This document shows, in pieces, positions 63,662 to 64,000 of a stretch of 64,000 bases of DNA (positions within the stretch are counted from its first letter, which is position 1; every line of letters starts with the position of its first letter). The notes beneath the pieces are model-generated. The model saw nothing but the letters and a program-made list of their open reading frames with translations. It was not told where the DNA came from and did not search any database. Source of the DNA: an uncultured Corynebacterium sp. (GTDB lineage Bacteria > Actinomycetota > Actinomycetes > Mycobacteriales > Mycobacteriaceae); assembly GCA_943914355.1 (NCBI GenBank), contig CALUBS010000003.1, positions 1 to 64,000 on the forward strand, written 5' to 3'. The position numbers were made by a program, and so were the translations under genes.

Positions 63662-64000
63662 CTAGGGCGTCTCCGCAAGAGAATCTTCGTCATAGAATTC
63701 TGGCGAGGCTTCACCCTGCGGCGGTTCCGAATATGGAGCACCGCCGTTGCAAAGCTCTGGCCATTCGTCTGGATAAAGCAAGTGCCCATTAAGGCCACCG
63801 CATACCCGTTCCGCGCGGACGGAACGCTGGAGTGCAGGGGTATTGCACAGTTCGGTTTGGTGCGAAGAGCCATCAGAAAATCTCCCGAATGCGCCAAGGC
63901 CGATTTCGCAGTACAGCAGCTCTGGCTCAGCGGCTGCCGCTTGCGGTTGTGCGCCTGATTCCTCAGTTGCTACTTGGGTTTCTGGTTCTGTTGGGGTTTC
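63662..64000 (-). CDS. C-terminal part of a cysteine-containing protein, cut by the window edge
   Basis: An open minus-strand frame enters at base 64000 and ends at a TAG at 63662-63664, giving the last 112 residues. It begins with a Pro/Thr/Glu/Ala-rich linker (ETPTEPETQVATEES), then a compact domain with four cysteines (YCEIGLGAFG, ELCNTPALQ, RVCGGLNGH, ELCNGGAPY), then an acidic end. The linker plus even cysteines suggest an extracytoplasmic protein. It is not recognised. Confidence 0.6.
   Translation of the reverse strand, partial: ETPTEPETQVATEESGAQPQAAAAEPELLYCEIGLGAFGRFSDGSSHQTELCNTPALQRSVRAERVCGGLNGHLLYPDEWPELCNGGAPYSEPPQGEASPEFYDEDSLAETP

Overview
The window reads as chromosomal DNA of a Corynebacterium, roughly 60% G+C. 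The evidence is gene order plus protein character: proB, a 2-hydroxyacid dehydrogenase and proA; then nadD-rsfS-phosphatase; comEA-comEC-holA-rpsT-lepA; aecD-brnQ with a flavin-dependent monooxygenase; and hemW-hrcA-dnaJ-rsmE-phoH-ybeY. These runs match the order known from Corynebacterium glutamicum and relatives. No rRNA, tRNA, insertion sequence, prophage or CRISPR array is visible. The species cannot be fixed from the sequence alone.

Layout. 1-14.9 kb is conserved housekeeping: proline synthesis (proB, proA), NAD synthesis (nadD), ribosome silencing (rsfS), a phosphatase, DegV, ComEA/ComEC and the DNA polymerase III delta subunit. It is interrupted at 2.4-6.6 kb by a metal module: an MntR-type regulator converging on a four-gene ABC metal importer. 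14.9-19.1 kb is accessory: an ankyrin-repeat protein, a LysE-type exporter, a two-gene restriction-modification system and a TetR regulator. 19.2-22.1 kb holds rpsT, a PemK-like protein and lepA. 22.3-26.6 kb is a secreted cluster of a phospholipase C/acid phosphatase-type enzyme, EfeO and EfeB, with no EfeU permease. 26.8-38.3 kb carries an HNH nuclease, an M20 amidohydrolase, a BCCT transporter, a FUSC protein and a four-gene oligopeptide-type ABC importer. 38.5-49.4 kb holds the flavin monooxygenase-brnQ-aecD set, an ABC exporter, a lipoprotein, idi, a carboxylesterase, two tiny membrane proteins and an acyl-CoA ligase. 49.6-55.3 kb holds an unknown protein, an AbiEi/DUF559-like protein, an AAA ATPase and two CBS/CorC membrane proteins. 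55.4-61.4 kb is the hemW-to-ybeY heat-shock and ribosome-maturation run. 61.4-64 kb has a frameshifted pdxY, a formamidase-type amidase and the C-terminal end of a cysteine-containing protein running off the right edge.

How parts fit together. MntR has the ligand set of a manganese sensor (Asp15, His86, Glu90, His105, Asp109, Glu112, His113). A palindrome matching the corynebacterial MntR box lies just upstream of its own gene, and a weaker copy lies upstream of the importer, so the block looks like a self-contained metal-homeostasis circuit. The restriction gene overlaps its Dam-like methylase gene by 8 bp and follows it. EfeO and EfeB are translationally coupled behind the phosphoesterase.

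The items most worth a second look are: the MntR box beside a 71-bp hairpin element; the EfeOB cluster without EfeU; the poorly classified restriction enzyme; a hairpin hiding the ribosome-binding site of a CorC-family gene; a perfect palindrome before the oligopeptide importer; and the single-base break in pdxY. I do not see a clearly undescribed multi-gene system that I could defend strongly.
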